Assembly (NCBI RefSeq): GCF_900163815.1
Contig: NZ_FUKO01000011.1
Coordinates: forward strand, 1-64,000
DNA length: 64,000 nt
Source: Microbacterium esteraromaticum
GTDB lineage: Bacteria > Actinomycetota > Actinomycetes > Actinomycetales > Microbacteriaceae
Direction of reading: 5' to 3'
Under the pieces are notes generated by a model. The model searched no databases and was not told the origin of the DNA. It saw only the letters and a program-made list of their open reading frames with translations. The position numbers were made by a program, and so were the translations under genes. Of this stretch, positions 43,855 to 52,153 are shown piece by piece. Position 1 is the first letter of the stretch; each line of letters begins with the position of its first letter.

Positions 43855-45447
43855 ATGAGCGAACTCACGCAGCCCACGGGCCAAGAAGAGTCTCTGCGCG
43901 CCAAGCCGCGCGCTGACGGCACCGCACCGCGAGCCCTCGTGCTCGGCGCGACCGGATACATCGGGGGTCGCCTCACTCCGCGTCTGCTCGCAGCGGGCTA
44001 CCGGGTGAGGGTGCTGGCCCGCGACGCTGGCCGCGTCGCGGCCTTCCCGTGGGGCGGCGAGTGCGAGGTCGTCGAGGGCGATGCGGCCGATGCGGATGCC
44101 GTCGCCGAGGCGATGGCAGACGTCGACGTCGTCTACTACCTGATCCACTCGATGAGCGCCGGCAGCGACTTCGAAGAGAAAGACGAGCGCGCGGCGCAGA
44201 ACGTCGCGGATGCCGCGAAGCACGCGGGCGTGGGCCGGCTGATCTACCTCGGCGGTCTGCATCCGTCTGATGCGAAGCTCTCGGCGCACCTGCGTTCGCG
44301 GGTGCGGGTGGGCGAGATCTTCCTCGAGTCGGGCGTGCCGACGCTTGTGCTGCAGGCCGGTGTCGTGATCGGCTCGGGTTCGGCCTCGTTCGAGATGATC
44401 CGTCACCTCACCGATGTGCTGCCGTACATGCCGGCGCCGAAGTGGGTGCGCAACCACATTCAACCGATCGCGGTGCGTGACGTGCTGCATTATCTGCTGG
44501 GCGCCGCGCGGGTGGATGCGGATGTGAATCAGGCGGTGGATGTCGGCGGACCCGATGTGCTGCGCTACGGGCAGATGATGAACGGCTACGCACTGGAGGC
44601 CGGGCTGCGGCAGCGCGCCATCGCGTCGCTGCCGGTGCTGACGCCATGGTTGGCATCGCACTGGGTGAATCTCGTGACGCCGGTGCCGCGGTCGATTGCA
44701 CGACCGCTGGTCGCGTCGCTGCAGAACGAGTGCGTCGCCAAGGACCACGCCGTCGACGATCTCATTCCAAGGCCTGCTGACGGGTTGACGCCGTATCGTC
44801 GCGCGGTCGCGATGGCTCTGGGCCGCGCGGATGCGGATTCGGTCGAGACCAGCTGGCGCGATTCTGAGGTCAACGGTGCGCCGAGCGACCCGCTGCCGAG
44901 CGACCCCGACTGGGCGGGACGCACGGTGTTCACCGATGAGCGTTCGCTCGACACCAGCGCTGACCTGCCCGATCTGTGGGCCGTGATCGTCGGGATCGGG
45001 GGCGAGAACGGCTGGTATTCGTCGGGGTTCTTGTGGGCGGTGCGCGGCTGGATGGACCGGCTCGTCGGCGGGGTCGGGCTGCGGCGCGGGCGGCGCAGCC
45101 GCTCGCACGTGACCGTCGGTGATGCGCTGGACTTCTGGCGGGTGGAGACGTTGCACGAGCCGGACGCCGAGGATGCAGAGGGGCTGCTTCGGCTGCGGGC
45201 TGAGATGAAGGTTCCGGGTGCGGCGTGGCTCGAGCTGCGTGCCCGGGAAACCGCCGAGGGATCGCACTACGAGCAGCGGGCCGTGTTCTTCCCGCGCGGG
45301 CTGTTCGGGCGGCTATATTGGCTCGCCGTGCTGCCATTCCACGGTTTCATCTTCTCGGGAATGGCAGCGCGCATCACTGCGGCTGCCGAAGAACGTGAAA
45401 AGGCGCGTGCGGAAGAGATGGACAACGGGGGATCGGAGGAGGCATGA
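43855..45447 (+). CDS. SDR-type NAD(P)-binding protein fused to DUF2867
   Basis: This 530-aa protein has an atypical SDR Rossmann fold in residues ~25-330 (LVLGATGYIGGRLTPRLLAAGYRVRVLARD; VVYYLIHSM) and a C-terminal DUF2867 domain (DLPDLWAVIVGIGGENGWYSSGFLWAVRGWMDRLVGGVGLRRGRR; VTVGDALDFWRVE). A hydrophobic helix near the end (LYWLAVLPFHGFIFSGMA) may attach it to the membrane. Similar fusions are common in actinobacteria, but their substrate is unknown. The stop overlaps the downstream lipoprotein start (ATGA). Confidence 0.88.
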   Translation: MSELTQPTGQEESLRAKPRADGTAPRALVLGATGYIGGRLTPRLLAAGYRVRVLARDAGRVAAFPWGGECEVVEGDAADADAVAEAMADVDVVYYLIHSMSAGSDFEEKDERAAQNVADAAKHAGVGRLIYLGGLHPSDAKLSAHLRSRVRVGEIFLESGVPTLVLQAGVVIGSGSASFEMIRHLTDVLPYMPAPKWVRNHIQPIAVRDVLHYLLGAARVDADVNQAVDVGGPDVLRYGQMMNGYALEAGLRQRAIASLPVLTPWLASHWVNLVTPVPRSIARPLVASLQNECVAKDHAVDDLIPRPADGLTPYRRAVAMALGRADADSVETSWRDSEVNGAPSDPLPSDPDWAGRTVFTDERSLDTSADLPDLWAVIVGIGGENGWYSSGFLWAVRGWMDRLVGGVGLRRGRRSRSHVTVGDALDFWRVETLHEPDAEDAEGLLRLRAEMKVPGAAWLELRARETAEGSHYEQRAVFFPRGLFGRLYWLAVLPFHGFIFSGMAARITAAAEEREKARAEEMDNGGSEEA

Positions 45448-46133
45448 GGATGCGTCAGAAAATGATGGTGGTTGCCGGAGTGATCGCCGCAGGAGCAATG
45501 CTCGCGGGCTGCAGCGGTGAGACGACGGCGAACCCGTCGTCTCCGGGCGCCGAGCAGGTGGCATCTCCGTCTGCATCTGCGACCGAACCGAGCGATAGCG
45601 GGGATGCTGGCAGCGACGACCTCGGCGTCGGAGTGGCCGTGGATGAAGTACGCGACGGCCTGTGGCAGGTCGGCGACGCGGGCGAGGTCAATTTCTCAGC
45701 GGACGGCGGCAGCCTCTCGCTCGGCGATGCAACGCCCGCTGATGGGTGGGAGCACCGTGTCGCCGACGACAAGCCCGACGAGATCGAAGTGCACTTCGTT
45801 CGCGGCGACCAGAGGTGGAAGTTCGAGGTCGAGCTCGAGAACGGCACAATGCAGATCTCGAAGCAGCTGACGATCACGAACGCAAAGAGTGGTTCCTACA
45901 GCGTCGGCAGCATCGCAACGCTCGAATTCCGTGCCGATGGCGACGCGTTCACCGTCGAGAACGTGCAGCACAACCAGGGTTGGCCGATCGAGAAGACCGA
46001 CGAGGACTCCGGTTCCGTCGAGGTGAGCTTCAGGATGCCGGATGGTGCTGGCAGCGCGGAGTTCGAGGCCGAGCGGGATGCCGGTGTCGTGACCGTCGAG
46101 ATCAGCCAGAAACTGCGGCGTGCGCTCGGCTGA
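45444..46133 (+). CDS. Lipoprotein of unknown function
   Basis: This 229-aa protein has a signal peptide with lipobox LAGC (GAMLAGCSGETT, about residues 17-28). A Ser/Ala/Asp-rich linker follows, then a repeated beta-rich domain: DKPDEIEVHFVRGDQRWKFEVELENGTM and, later, EVSFRMPDGAGSAEFEAERDAGVVTVEISQ. It is translationally coupled to the SDR-DUF2867 gene. A shortened, broken copy of its 3' part lies at 50603-50747. Confidence 0.8.
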   Translation: MRMRQKMMVVAGVIAAGAMLAGCSGETTANPSSPGAEQVASPSASATEPSDSGDAGSDDLGVGVAVDEVRDGLWQVGDAGEVNFSADGGSLSLGDATPADGWEHRVADDKPDEIEVHFVRGDQRWKFEVELENGTMQISKQLTITNAKSGSYSVGSIATLEFRADGDAFTVENVQHNQGWPIEKTDEDSGSVEVSFRMPDGAGSAEFEAERDAGVVTVEISQKLRRALG

Positions 46134-46177
46134 GAGCTGCGCGCGAAGCGGGTTGTCGCGCCGCTCGCCGTCGCCAG

Positions 46178-47161
46178 CTAGCGGCTGGCTGCACGGGCCG
46201 GCGACGCAGAGGCGTGCTCTCGCAAGAACGCCTCGACCTCTGCGGCATCCGGTGCCGTGGTGGGGCCACGCCGGGTGACCTTGATCGCGGCGGCGGCATT
46301 GGCGCGTCTACAAGCGTCGACCCACCCCACTCCGTCGGCGATGCCTGCCAGTAGCGCGCCGGTGTGCGTGTCGCCGGCACCGTTGGTGTCGACCGGCGTC
46401 TGCGGAAAGCCAGCAACGTAGGTGGTTTCGCCGTCGGCGTGCACCGAGCCGCCCTCGGCGCCGTCGCGCACGATGGCCACGGCGCCGTCGCGCAAGAGCG
46501 GCACCACGGCCTGCGCCTGTGCCGAGATCTCGCGGTCAGATGCAGGGACAGCGACGCCGCGGGCAGCGAGCAGGTCGGTGGCTTCTTCGGCGTTGCTGGT
46601 CCAGACGTCGGTGCGGGCCAGCATCCGCTCTCGCACTTCGGAAGGCAACGCAGCGAAGGCCGCCCCGGGGTCGAGCACGACGACGGCTGCCTCGGGAAGA
46701 GTATCCAGCCAGGCCAACAGCGGATCGCGGGTCTGTGCGACGGCGAGCGAATACCCGGTCACACAGACGAGGTCGCCCGGCTGCACGGCGGCGGTCGAGA
46801 GAGAATCCACGCTGATGTCGCGCTCGGCGCCGAGTGTGGTGACGAAGGTGCGCTCAGCGCTCGGTTCGAGCATCACGATGCACACCCCGGTGTCGTGGGT
46901 GGTGACCGGAGGGGCGGATGCTGCGATGCCGTCTGCTTCGAGCGTCGCGCGGATCACGTCGCCATGCGGCCCCGCGCCGATCGCTCCGGCGTGCACGCAG
47001 GCGGCGCCGAAGCGCGCGGCCGCCAGCAGCACGGTCACAACGCCGCCGGCGTACTGGGCGTCTGAGGTGGCCATCACGTTCTGGCCGCGGGCGGGCAGGC
47101 CGGGAACCTCGACGATCAGATCGACCAGCGCCTGGCCGGTGTGGATGACTCGTGTGCGCAT
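46178..47161 (-). CDS. PfkB-family carbohydrate kinase
   Basis: This 327-aa ribokinase-fold sugar kinase has an N-terminal AGGVVTVLLAAARFGA glycine motif and the C-terminal signature DTNGAGDTHTGALLAGIADG with catalytic Asp (about residue 265). The N-ADP segment VIVRDG-type strand (VAIVRDGAEGGS) is present. The substrate sugar cannot be assigned. There is no sugar operon around it. TAGGCT lies 6 nt before the ATG on the minus strand, indicating a leaderless mRNA. Confidence 0.88.
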   Translation of the reverse strand: MRTRVIHTGQALVDLIVEVPGLPARGQNVMATSDAQYAGGVVTVLLAAARFGAACVHAGAIGAGPHGDVIRATLEADGIAASAPPVTTHDTGVCIVMLEPSAERTFVTTLGAERDISVDSLSTAAVQPGDLVCVTGYSLAVAQTRDPLLAWLDTLPEAAVVVLDPGAAFAALPSEVRERMLARTDVWTSNAEEATDLLAARGVAVPASDREISAQAQAVVPLLRDGAVAIVRDGAEGGSVHADGETTYVAGFPQTPVDTNGAGDTHTGALLAGIADGVGWVDACRRANAAAAIKVTRRGPTTAPDAAEVEAFLREHASASPARAASR

Positions 47162-47167
47162 GCGGTC

Positions 47168-47173
47168 AGCCTA
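47168..47173 (-). promoter_or_regulatory. Leaderless -10 element (TAGGCT) of the PfkB kinase gene
   Basis: On the minus strand TAGGCT is followed by 6 nt and ATG at 47161. Confidence 0.55.
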
Positions 47174-47215
47174 CTGAGGGCGGGCCTGGCCGGGCCAGGC
47201 CGCCGCCCCGCCGCC

Positions 47216-47299
47216 GCACGGATGGCGGGAGTTTGTACGCCTGCAGGCAGACACGCCGGTGTTTCTCCCGCCAAACGTGTTTTCTCCCGCCATCCGTGC
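47216..47299. repeat. 84-nt palindromic element, copy A, GGCGGGAG type
   Basis: GCACGGATGGCGGGAG (47216-47231) is perfectly inverted at 47284-47299. TTTCTCCCGCC occurs at 47262 and 47281, 19 nt apart, so the element belongs to the 19-nt-phased family; the second left block (47243) is degenerate here. It lies between divergent genes. Copy B at 49026-49109 has the same length and orientation on the other side of the 550-aa gene. Confidence 0.88.
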
Positions 47300-47351
47300 C
47301 GGGCAACGGCCGGGAACCACTCGACAAGAACCATCCACAACCGGCAACGCC

Positions 47352-47357
47352 TACACT
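47352..47357 (+). promoter_or_regulatory. Leaderless -10 element (TACACT) of the 550-aa protein gene
   Basis: TACACT is followed by 7 nt and GTG at 47365. Confidence 0.55.
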
Positions 47358-47364
47358 GATTGCC

Positions 47365-49017
47365 GTGTCTTCGCCTGATTCGCTGATCAACGGGCTTCGC
47401 GAGAGCATCCGCGACCCGCATCCGCTCGCTCTGCTCGATGTCGCCAGCATGCTCGCCGCATCGACTGAACCCGACCCGATGGCCGAATTGCGTGCCCAGA
47501 TCGGCGGAGCCCTCGATCGCCCGCGACTTGATCGCGACCAGCTCGTCAGCGCCTTCCTCGACGTCGGCGAGCGTGAGACCGACGCGCTGCTGCTGGTGTG
47601 GGCGCGGATGCTGCAGGACGAAGTGCCCGCGGAACAGATCGTCCGAGACGTACGAACGAGGCGGCATCCGCTGCCGCGCTGGCTACACAACCTCGACGAA
47701 GTGCGCCCGACGCGAGCGATCCAGGCATCACATGTGATCAATGACGGCGACAATCTCTTCATCGGCGTCGAGACTCCGGGCCGCTCGTTCACGATCGTGC
47801 TGTATATCGATCACAACATGGGGACGGTGCCGAAGGACGGCTACACCGTCGACCGGCCCATCGGCGACCTGATCAGTTTCAGCGAGAACCAGAACGTCAC
47901 CGATGTGACGCTGACCGAACTGCTGCTCGAAGACGCCCGCGCACAGATCGAAGAAGTGCTGCAGAACGAGAGTCGGCTGCTGCATCCGTTCGAGAATGAC
48001 GGCTGGCCCAGCGCGCGTCCGCTGCTGCGATGGATGCTGCGCCTGATGCCGTCCGGCGGAACCGGATACGACCGCCGGGAGTGGTCGGATGCCGACCTCA
48101 CGGAGCTCACGCGCGATTTTGCCGCGTCGCCGCATGGGACGGATGCTGACTCCGACACGCTCGACCGTGTCGAGACGCTGCTCACGTTCGCCAGCTCGTA
48201 TGGCCGCGCGGATCCGCTGCACTGGAGCAACGTCGTGGTGGAGATCATGCTCGTCGACCTGCTGCCGCGCAAGATCATGGCCGACCAGGCATACCTGCGC
48301 GGGATGCCGGATGCCATGCGCCGCACCGTCCGGTTCGCGCATGCCAGCCGAGAGGTGCCGTCGGAGCACACGGTCAGTGCACTGGCGGCCGTCGACCACT
48401 TCGAGCCGGAGTACCTGCGGCTGATCTCCGAGCACGGCGACGAGTCGGGAGAGCTCTCGTTGTCGGTCGATGAGTTCTTCCTCCGTGACGCGGCCGCCCG
48501 CATCGGCGGCTTCGAGACGCTGGCGGCCCTTGACGACGCACCTCTGCCCGACGAGCCATTGCGGCTGCACGACGTTCCAGATGCTGCGCGCGAAGCAGCA
48601 TCCGTAGTGGGCGAGCATCTCGACCGAGCATGCACGGAGTTCTTCAAGAGCGTCGAGCTGCGCACCGCTGCCCGACGTCTACTGGTGCAGATCGCACAGG
48701 TGGAACCGCTGACGATCGTGCGCGGCAAGCCAGTGAACACCGCTTTGGCCATCTGCTTCATCATCGGCCACGCGAACGGGCTCTTCAGCCGGAGCCCTGC
48801 GGGTCTGACGATCAAGTCGCTGTCGGCATACTTCGCGGTGAAGAACCCGCCGAACGATCGCGCGAGTGCATTGCTGAGTGTGCTCGACATCAACTATTAC
48901 GACTGGCAAGACGACGGGTACCCGCTCGGCGACGCCGCACTGCTCGTGTCATCCGTGCGCACGGAGCTGATCCGGGTGCGCGACCAGTTGCAGGAGTCAC
49001 TCGCGGACGGCGTCTGA
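47365..49017 (+). CDS. Large hypothetical protein, 550 aa, flanked by palindromic elements
   Basis: The frame encodes 550 aa from GTG 47365, chosen by the TACACT element 7 nt upstream; the frame remains open further upstream through the repeat, which is not coding. The protein is soluble and mostly helical, with VLYIDHNMGTVPKDGYTVDRPIGDLISF and YDRREWSDADLTELTRDFAAS segments and a C-terminal INYYDWQDDGYPLGDAALLVSSVRTELIRVRDQLQESL. No nuclease, ATPase or DNA-binding motif was recognised. It sits alone between two directly oriented 84-nt elements. Confidence 0.7.
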   Translation: MSSPDSLINGLRESIRDPHPLALLDVASMLAASTEPDPMAELRAQIGGALDRPRLDRDQLVSAFLDVGERETDALLLVWARMLQDEVPAEQIVRDVRTRRHPLPRWLHNLDEVRPTRAIQASHVINDGDNLFIGVETPGRSFTIVLYIDHNMGTVPKDGYTVDRPIGDLISFSENQNVTDVTLTELLLEDARAQIEEVLQNESRLLHPFENDGWPSARPLLRWMLRLMPSGGTGYDRREWSDADLTELTRDFAASPHGTDADSDTLDRVETLLTFASSYGRADPLHWSNVVVEIMLVDLLPRKIMADQAYLRGMPDAMRRTVRFAHASREVPSEHTVSALAAVDHFEPEYLRLISEHGDESGELSLSVDEFFLRDAAARIGGFETLAALDDAPLPDEPLRLHDVPDAAREAASVVGEHLDRACTEFFKSVELRTAARRLLVQIAQVEPLTIVRGKPVNTALAICFIIGHANGLFSRSPAGLTIKSLSAYFAVKNPPNDRASALLSVLDINYYDWQDDGYPLGDAALLVSSVRTELIRVRDQLQESLADGV

Positions 49018-49025
49018 CTTCCCGT

Positions 49026-49109
49026 GTACGGATGCAGGGAGTTTGTACGCTTGCAGGGAGACACGCCGGTGTTTCTCCCGCCAAACGTGTTTTCTCCCTG
49101 CATCCGTGC
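49026..49109. repeat. 84-nt palindromic element, copy B
   Basis: TGCAGGGAG occurs at 49033 and 49052 and TTTCTCCC at 49072 and 49091; both pairs start 19 nt apart. The outer arms ACGGATGCAGGGAG and CTCCCTGCATCCGT pair perfectly. Compared with copy A six bases differ; four of them (GC to CA on the left, GC to TG on the right) keep the outer stem paired. Confidence 0.88.
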
Positions 49110-49148
49110 GGCGGATTTTGACCGAATGTCTGACACCCCGTCTACGGT

Positions 49149-49305
49149 CTGAATCAGTCGATCCGCACGGACGACAGGAGACCACCCGGACTCCGCGTCT
49201 CACGCCCTGATCAGGGCGGTATTCGGCGTGCGTGCGAGTCGGCGCCCTACGGCATCCGTCGTGGGGCAGGCCGGTGCTCCACGCACACTCCTGAAGGAGA
49301 TTTTC
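49149..49305 (+). promoter_or_regulatory. Long structured 5' leader of the DUF4190-type gene
   Basis: TTGACC and TACGGT (49143-49148, 19-nt spacing) could start a transcript with a ~150-nt leader. It contains the perfect palindrome GCCCTGATCAGGGC and ends in CTCC-TGAA-GGAG (49288-49299), a hairpin that includes the Shine-Dalgarno 6-7 nt before the ATG. The leader does not match the SAM-IV-like elements nearby and was not identified. Confidence 0.45.
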
Positions 49306-50169
49306 ATGTCCGTACCCAATCCTCCTGCTGGTTCGCAGCAGTTGCCTCCTCCGCCGTACACGGCGCCCGCTCCCGGTGTCGCGCCGGTGCCGGCCGCGAA
49401 GAAGAACAACGTGCTCGCTTTGGTCGCGCTGATCGTCGCCGCGGTGGGCTTCTTGTTTGCCTGCATCCCGGGCGCGCTGATCGTCGGCTGGATTCTGCTG
49501 CCGATCGCGTTCGTGCTCAGCATCGTCTCGCTGTTCATGAAGGGCGATCGCAAGTGGATGGGCGTCGTCGGGCTGGTGCTGTCGATCGTGGGGACGATCG
49601 TCGGCTTCGTCGTGTTCTTCGCCGGGCTCTCGGCCGCCATCGACGATGCCTTCGGCGGCTCAGAGACCACGGTCTCGCAGCCGGTCGATGCCGCGGCTGC
49701 CGACGACGCGGCGGCAGACGATGAGAAGGCGGAGGACAAGCCAGCGGATGCTGCGCAGGGCACGCGCGACAACCCGTATCCGCTGTCGTCGAAGATCAGC
49801 AGCGACGACTGGACCGTCGTCGTGAACAGCCACACCCCCGATGGCGCAGCCGCTGTCGCCGCAGGCAACCAGTTCAACGACAAGGCGCCGGCGGGCTCGC
49901 ACTACGAGCTGGTGAACTACACGGTCACGTACACCGGCGATGAGTCGGGCCTCGCAGCCGAGGTGGGCATCTCGTTCGTCACCAGTGCAGGCAACGTGCT
50001 GAACAGCTACGACGCGATGGTCGTTCTCGAAGACGGCTTCGGGCTCGACGAGCTCTACAACGGAGCATCCGCCACCGGATCTGACGCGTTCCTCGTTCCC
50101 GACGGCGAGAGCGTGCTGATCCGCGTCAGCCCTGGATTCTTCGCCAACGAAGTGTTCGTTCAGCCGTAA
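49306..50169 (+). CDS. DUF4190-type membrane protein with extracellular DUF4352-like domain
   Basis: This 287-aa protein has a Pro-rich N-terminus (PPAGSQQLPPPPYTAPAPG) and three hydrophobic segments between residues ~35 and 105 in the DUF4190 style (VLALVALIVAAVGFLFACIPGALIVGWILLPIAFVLSIVSLF). An acidic Ala/Asp linker leads to an extracellular beta domain (NPYPLSSKISSDDWTVVVNSHTPDG...HYELVNYTVTYTGDESG) like DUF4352. Its role is unknown. The start is set by the AAGGAG site inside a small hairpin. Confidence 0.8.
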   Translation: MSVPNPPAGSQQLPPPPYTAPAPGVAPVPAAKKNNVLALVALIVAAVGFLFACIPGALIVGWILLPIAFVLSIVSLFMKGDRKWMGVVGLVLSIVGTIVGFVVFFAGLSAAIDDAFGGSETTVSQPVDAAAADDAAADDEKAEDKPADAAQGTRDNPYPLSSKISSDDWTVVVNSHTPDGAAAVAAGNQFNDKAPAGSHYELVNYTVTYTGDESGLAAEVGISFVTSAGNVLNSYDAMVVLEDGFGLDELYNGASATGSDAFLVPDGESVLIRVSPGFFANEVFVQP

Positions 50170-50262
50170 CCCATAAGCTGCAGGGGGCCCCGAGGCTGGG
50201 GAGCCGGGGTTCCCTGCTGTATCTGGCAGCAGAAGATGAACGCGCAGCATCCACGGACCGCG

Positions 50263-50417
50263 ATGTCGCCGCCTGCTGTTACAGTGCACTTCAGGTTCAA
50301 GAGTTGCAGCCATCGGTACCTGGCCGGCTGCACGGCAACCCTCCTCCATCGAGCGGGGTGCCCCAGGGGAAGAACCGGCCCGACGCACTCGCGTGCGGGC
50401 AAGTCGATGGGTGAGCG
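50263..50417 (+). repeat. 155-bp direct repeat, copy 1 (promoter plus riboswitch cassette)
   Basis: The segment is repeated at 52284-52438 in the same orientation and without indels. Identity is near complete from the aptamer start onward and lower just around the promoter. The unit includes the -10 element TACAGT and the whole aptamer but not the downstream expression platform. Confidence 0.88.
50290..50416 (+). promoter_or_regulatory. SAM-IV-like riboswitch, copy 1
   Basis: The core reads CAAGAGTTGCAGC...GGCTGCACGGCAACCCTCC, then GGGGTGCCCC, GAAGAACC and a 3' GGGCAAG. These segments match, in order, the conserved core of the Mycobacterium tuberculosis SAM-IV aptamer (CGGCAACCCUCC, GGGGUGCCCC, GAUGACC, GGCAAG; recalled). 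TACAGT at 50280 would start the transcript at the aptamer. Downstream, CCCCT (50434) pairs with AGGGG (50446), which covers the Shine-Dalgarno of a 32-codon reading frame. Confidence 0.75.
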
Positions 50418-50456
50418 CCTGATACACGCGCCGCCCCTCTGAGAAAGGGGTACGCC

Positions 50457-50555
50457 ATGAGCGACCAAATGCACGAATGGAAAATGGCCGGTGCAAACGA
50501 CTGGCTGCATGCACTCAGGCTCAGCCCCCGCGCAGCATCGGTCCGGCAGCGGTAG
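50457..50555 (+). CDS. Possible 32-aa peptide downstream of riboswitch copy 1
   Basis: ATG 50457 follows AAAGGGG by 6 nt and the frame runs 32 codons to TAG (MSDQMHEWKMAGANDW..., four Met/Trp-rich positions near the start). No homologue was recognised. It could be a leader peptide, a genuine small protein or the 5' remnant of a gene destroyed by the events that left the pseudogene immediately downstream. Confidence 0.4.
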   Translation: MSDQMHEWKMAGANDWLHALRLSPRAASVRQR

Positions 50556-50602
50556 CTGATGCGCTCGTTGGCTCCGGCCGGCTTCACCCGCCAAGCGAAA
50601 GA

Positions 50603-50747
50603 GGAGCACCCTATCGCCGATGACAAGCCTGACGAGATCGAAGTGCATTTCGTTCGCGGGGATCAGCAGTGGAAGTCCGAGGCCGAGCGGGATGCCGGTG
50701 TCGTGACCCTCAAGATCACTCAGAAGCTGCGCCGACCGATCGACTGA
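50603..50747 (+). pseudogene. Truncated, internally deleted copy of the 45444-46133 lipoprotein gene
   Basis: The frame reads DDKPDEIEVHFVRGDQQWK and then jumps to SEAERDAGVVTLKITQKLRR before TGA. Both parts align closely at DNA and protein level with the lipoprotein (DDKPDEIEVHFVRGDQRWK and EAERDAGVVTVEISQKLRR), but about 80 residues between them are deleted. Signal peptide and lipobox are missing. It is not a working lipoprotein gene. Confidence 0.85.
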
Positions 50748-50778
50748 GTGCGGGCGGCTGCCAGGTCGTGGACCCCGG

Positions 50779-52122
50779 TCACGCCGCGATATCGAACCTG
50801 CCCCTGCCGCCCCGGCGTGGCGTGCCGGACGGATCGACATGGGGCGGTGGAGTGAACCAGACCGCTGATTTCGTGCCGACACCGTCGACCGTCACCTGCC
50901 ATCCGTTGTCATGGATGCGGTGATGACAGCTCTCGCAGAGCAGCACGCCGTTCGACAGGTCTGTTCGCCCGCGGTGTCGTTTCCACCATTGAATGTGATG
51001 GGCTCGAGTCATTTCCGGAGGAAGGCCGCACATCGCGCATCCGCCGTCTCTTTCGACCAGCGCCAGTCTTTGCGCGCGGGTGAAGAGGCGCTTGCGACGC
51101 CCCCAGTCGAGTACGGTGCTGTCGCCGCCGAGTACGCAGGGGATCACGCCGCCATCGGCGGCCATTCTTCGCGCGGCACTGATGCTGATCGGCTGCTCGA
51201 TCCCGTCGACCGTCGCCGAGCCAGTCCCCGATTCCAGGTCGTTCAGGTTCATCCGCACGACGACGGTCGCCCCGGCGAGGGGCGAAGTCTGGCCTTCGCA
51301 TCCGAGCAGGTGCGCGCAGAAGAGACTGAGCGCATCGGCCTGAATCATCGGAACGCTGCGGCGATCGGCGTCGGGGGCATCGGCATCCGTCTGGTCTTTG
51401 CGCGCGGCGAACGCTGCGCTGACGAAGCCTCGGATCGCGGCGACGACGGGGGCGGCGCTCTCCGGGTCGAGGAGTGCGTTGAGGTGCACCATGCCGTCGC
51501 GTTCGAACAGCGTGACCGAGCGCTGGCTGCGCTGCTCTTCAGCGCGCGGCTCGACACCGTCGGGATCGAGCCAGGCCTCAGCGCGAACGATCAGCTTTCG
51601 CACCTCATCGACGGCGAGCCCAGTAGCCGCTTCTACGAGAATCCGCTCGCCTTCAGCCGTGCGCTCGTATCCAGCGGCCACGCGGCAGCGATCGAGTACC
51701 GCGACGATGAGTCCGGCGACCGTGGCGCTGAGGGTGCCCGTTGCTAGCGCCTCGCGCACAAGTGGGTACCGTGGGGGGAGGCGTTCACCGAGCAGGTCGG
51801 TTCGCGGTGCGGTGGCTTCGCCGACCTTGATGAGCCGCGTCGCATCACCGGTAGACATTCCGGTCGTTGCGGCGATGAGCTTTGCGGGGGAACGGTAGCC
51901 CTGCTGCTTGGCCAGGCTGTCTGCACCGAGTTCAGGACGAGATTCGCGGGAGATCTCGGCGGCGACGTCGACATGCACAGCATCCAACCGTCTTTTCACC
52001 ATTCCGATAGCGCTGTCAATGGCGATGAGCTGCTCACGTGACAGTTCGCGCGCGTCGTCGATTTCACCCCAGACCTCATCGAGGCGACTCATCGCCTCGA
52101 GCACCGGGGTCATCTTCGACAT
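50779..52122 (-). CDS. DUF222-HNH endonuclease domain protein (13E12 repeat family type)
   Basis: The protein is 447 aa from ATG 52122, where TACAAT lies 6 nt upstream; an alternative ATG at 52161 is buried in the SOS box. Residues ~1-330 form the helical DUF222 region. The C-terminal HNH zinc module reads CAMCGLPPEMTRAHHIQWWKRHRGRTDLSNGVLLCESCHHRIHDNGW, with CxxC, HH and CxxCH ligands. Members include the REP13E12 proteins of mycobacteria, several of which are DNA-damage inducible. Two SAM-IV-like cassettes flank the gene in direct orientation. Confidence 0.92.
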   Translation of the reverse strand: MSKMTPVLEAMSRLDEVWGEIDDARELSREQLIAIDSAIGMVKRRLDAVHVDVAAEISRESRPELGADSLAKQQGYRSPAKLIAATTGMSTGDATRLIKVGEATAPRTDLLGERLPPRYPLVREALATGTLSATVAGLIVAVLDRCRVAAGYERTAEGERILVEAATGLAVDEVRKLIVRAEAWLDPDGVEPRAEEQRSQRSVTLFERDGMVHLNALLDPESAAPVVAAIRGFVSAAFAARKDQTDADAPDADRRSVPMIQADALSLFCAHLLGCEGQTSPLAGATVVVRMNLNDLESGTGSATVDGIEQPISISAARRMAADGGVIPCVLGGDSTVLDWGRRKRLFTRAQRLALVERDGGCAMCGLPPEMTRAHHIQWWKRHRGRTDLSNGVLLCESCHHRIHDNGWQVTVDGVGTKSAVWFTPPPHVDPSGTPRRGGRGRFDIAA

Positions 52123-52128
52123 GTCTCC

Positions 52129-52134
52129 ATTGTA
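52129..52134 (-). promoter_or_regulatory. Leaderless -10 element (TACAAT) of the HNH gene
   Basis: On the minus strand TACAAT is followed by GGAGAC and the ATG at 52122. Confidence 0.6.
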
Positions 52135-52153
52135 ATTGAAATCGCCCTCAGTG

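Noticed and set aside
47152..47364. Upstream coding extension of the 550-aa protein through the palindromic element
   Set aside because: The extension crosses a perfect hairpin and the kinase promoter, and the TACACT-N7-GTG pattern marks 47365 as the start.
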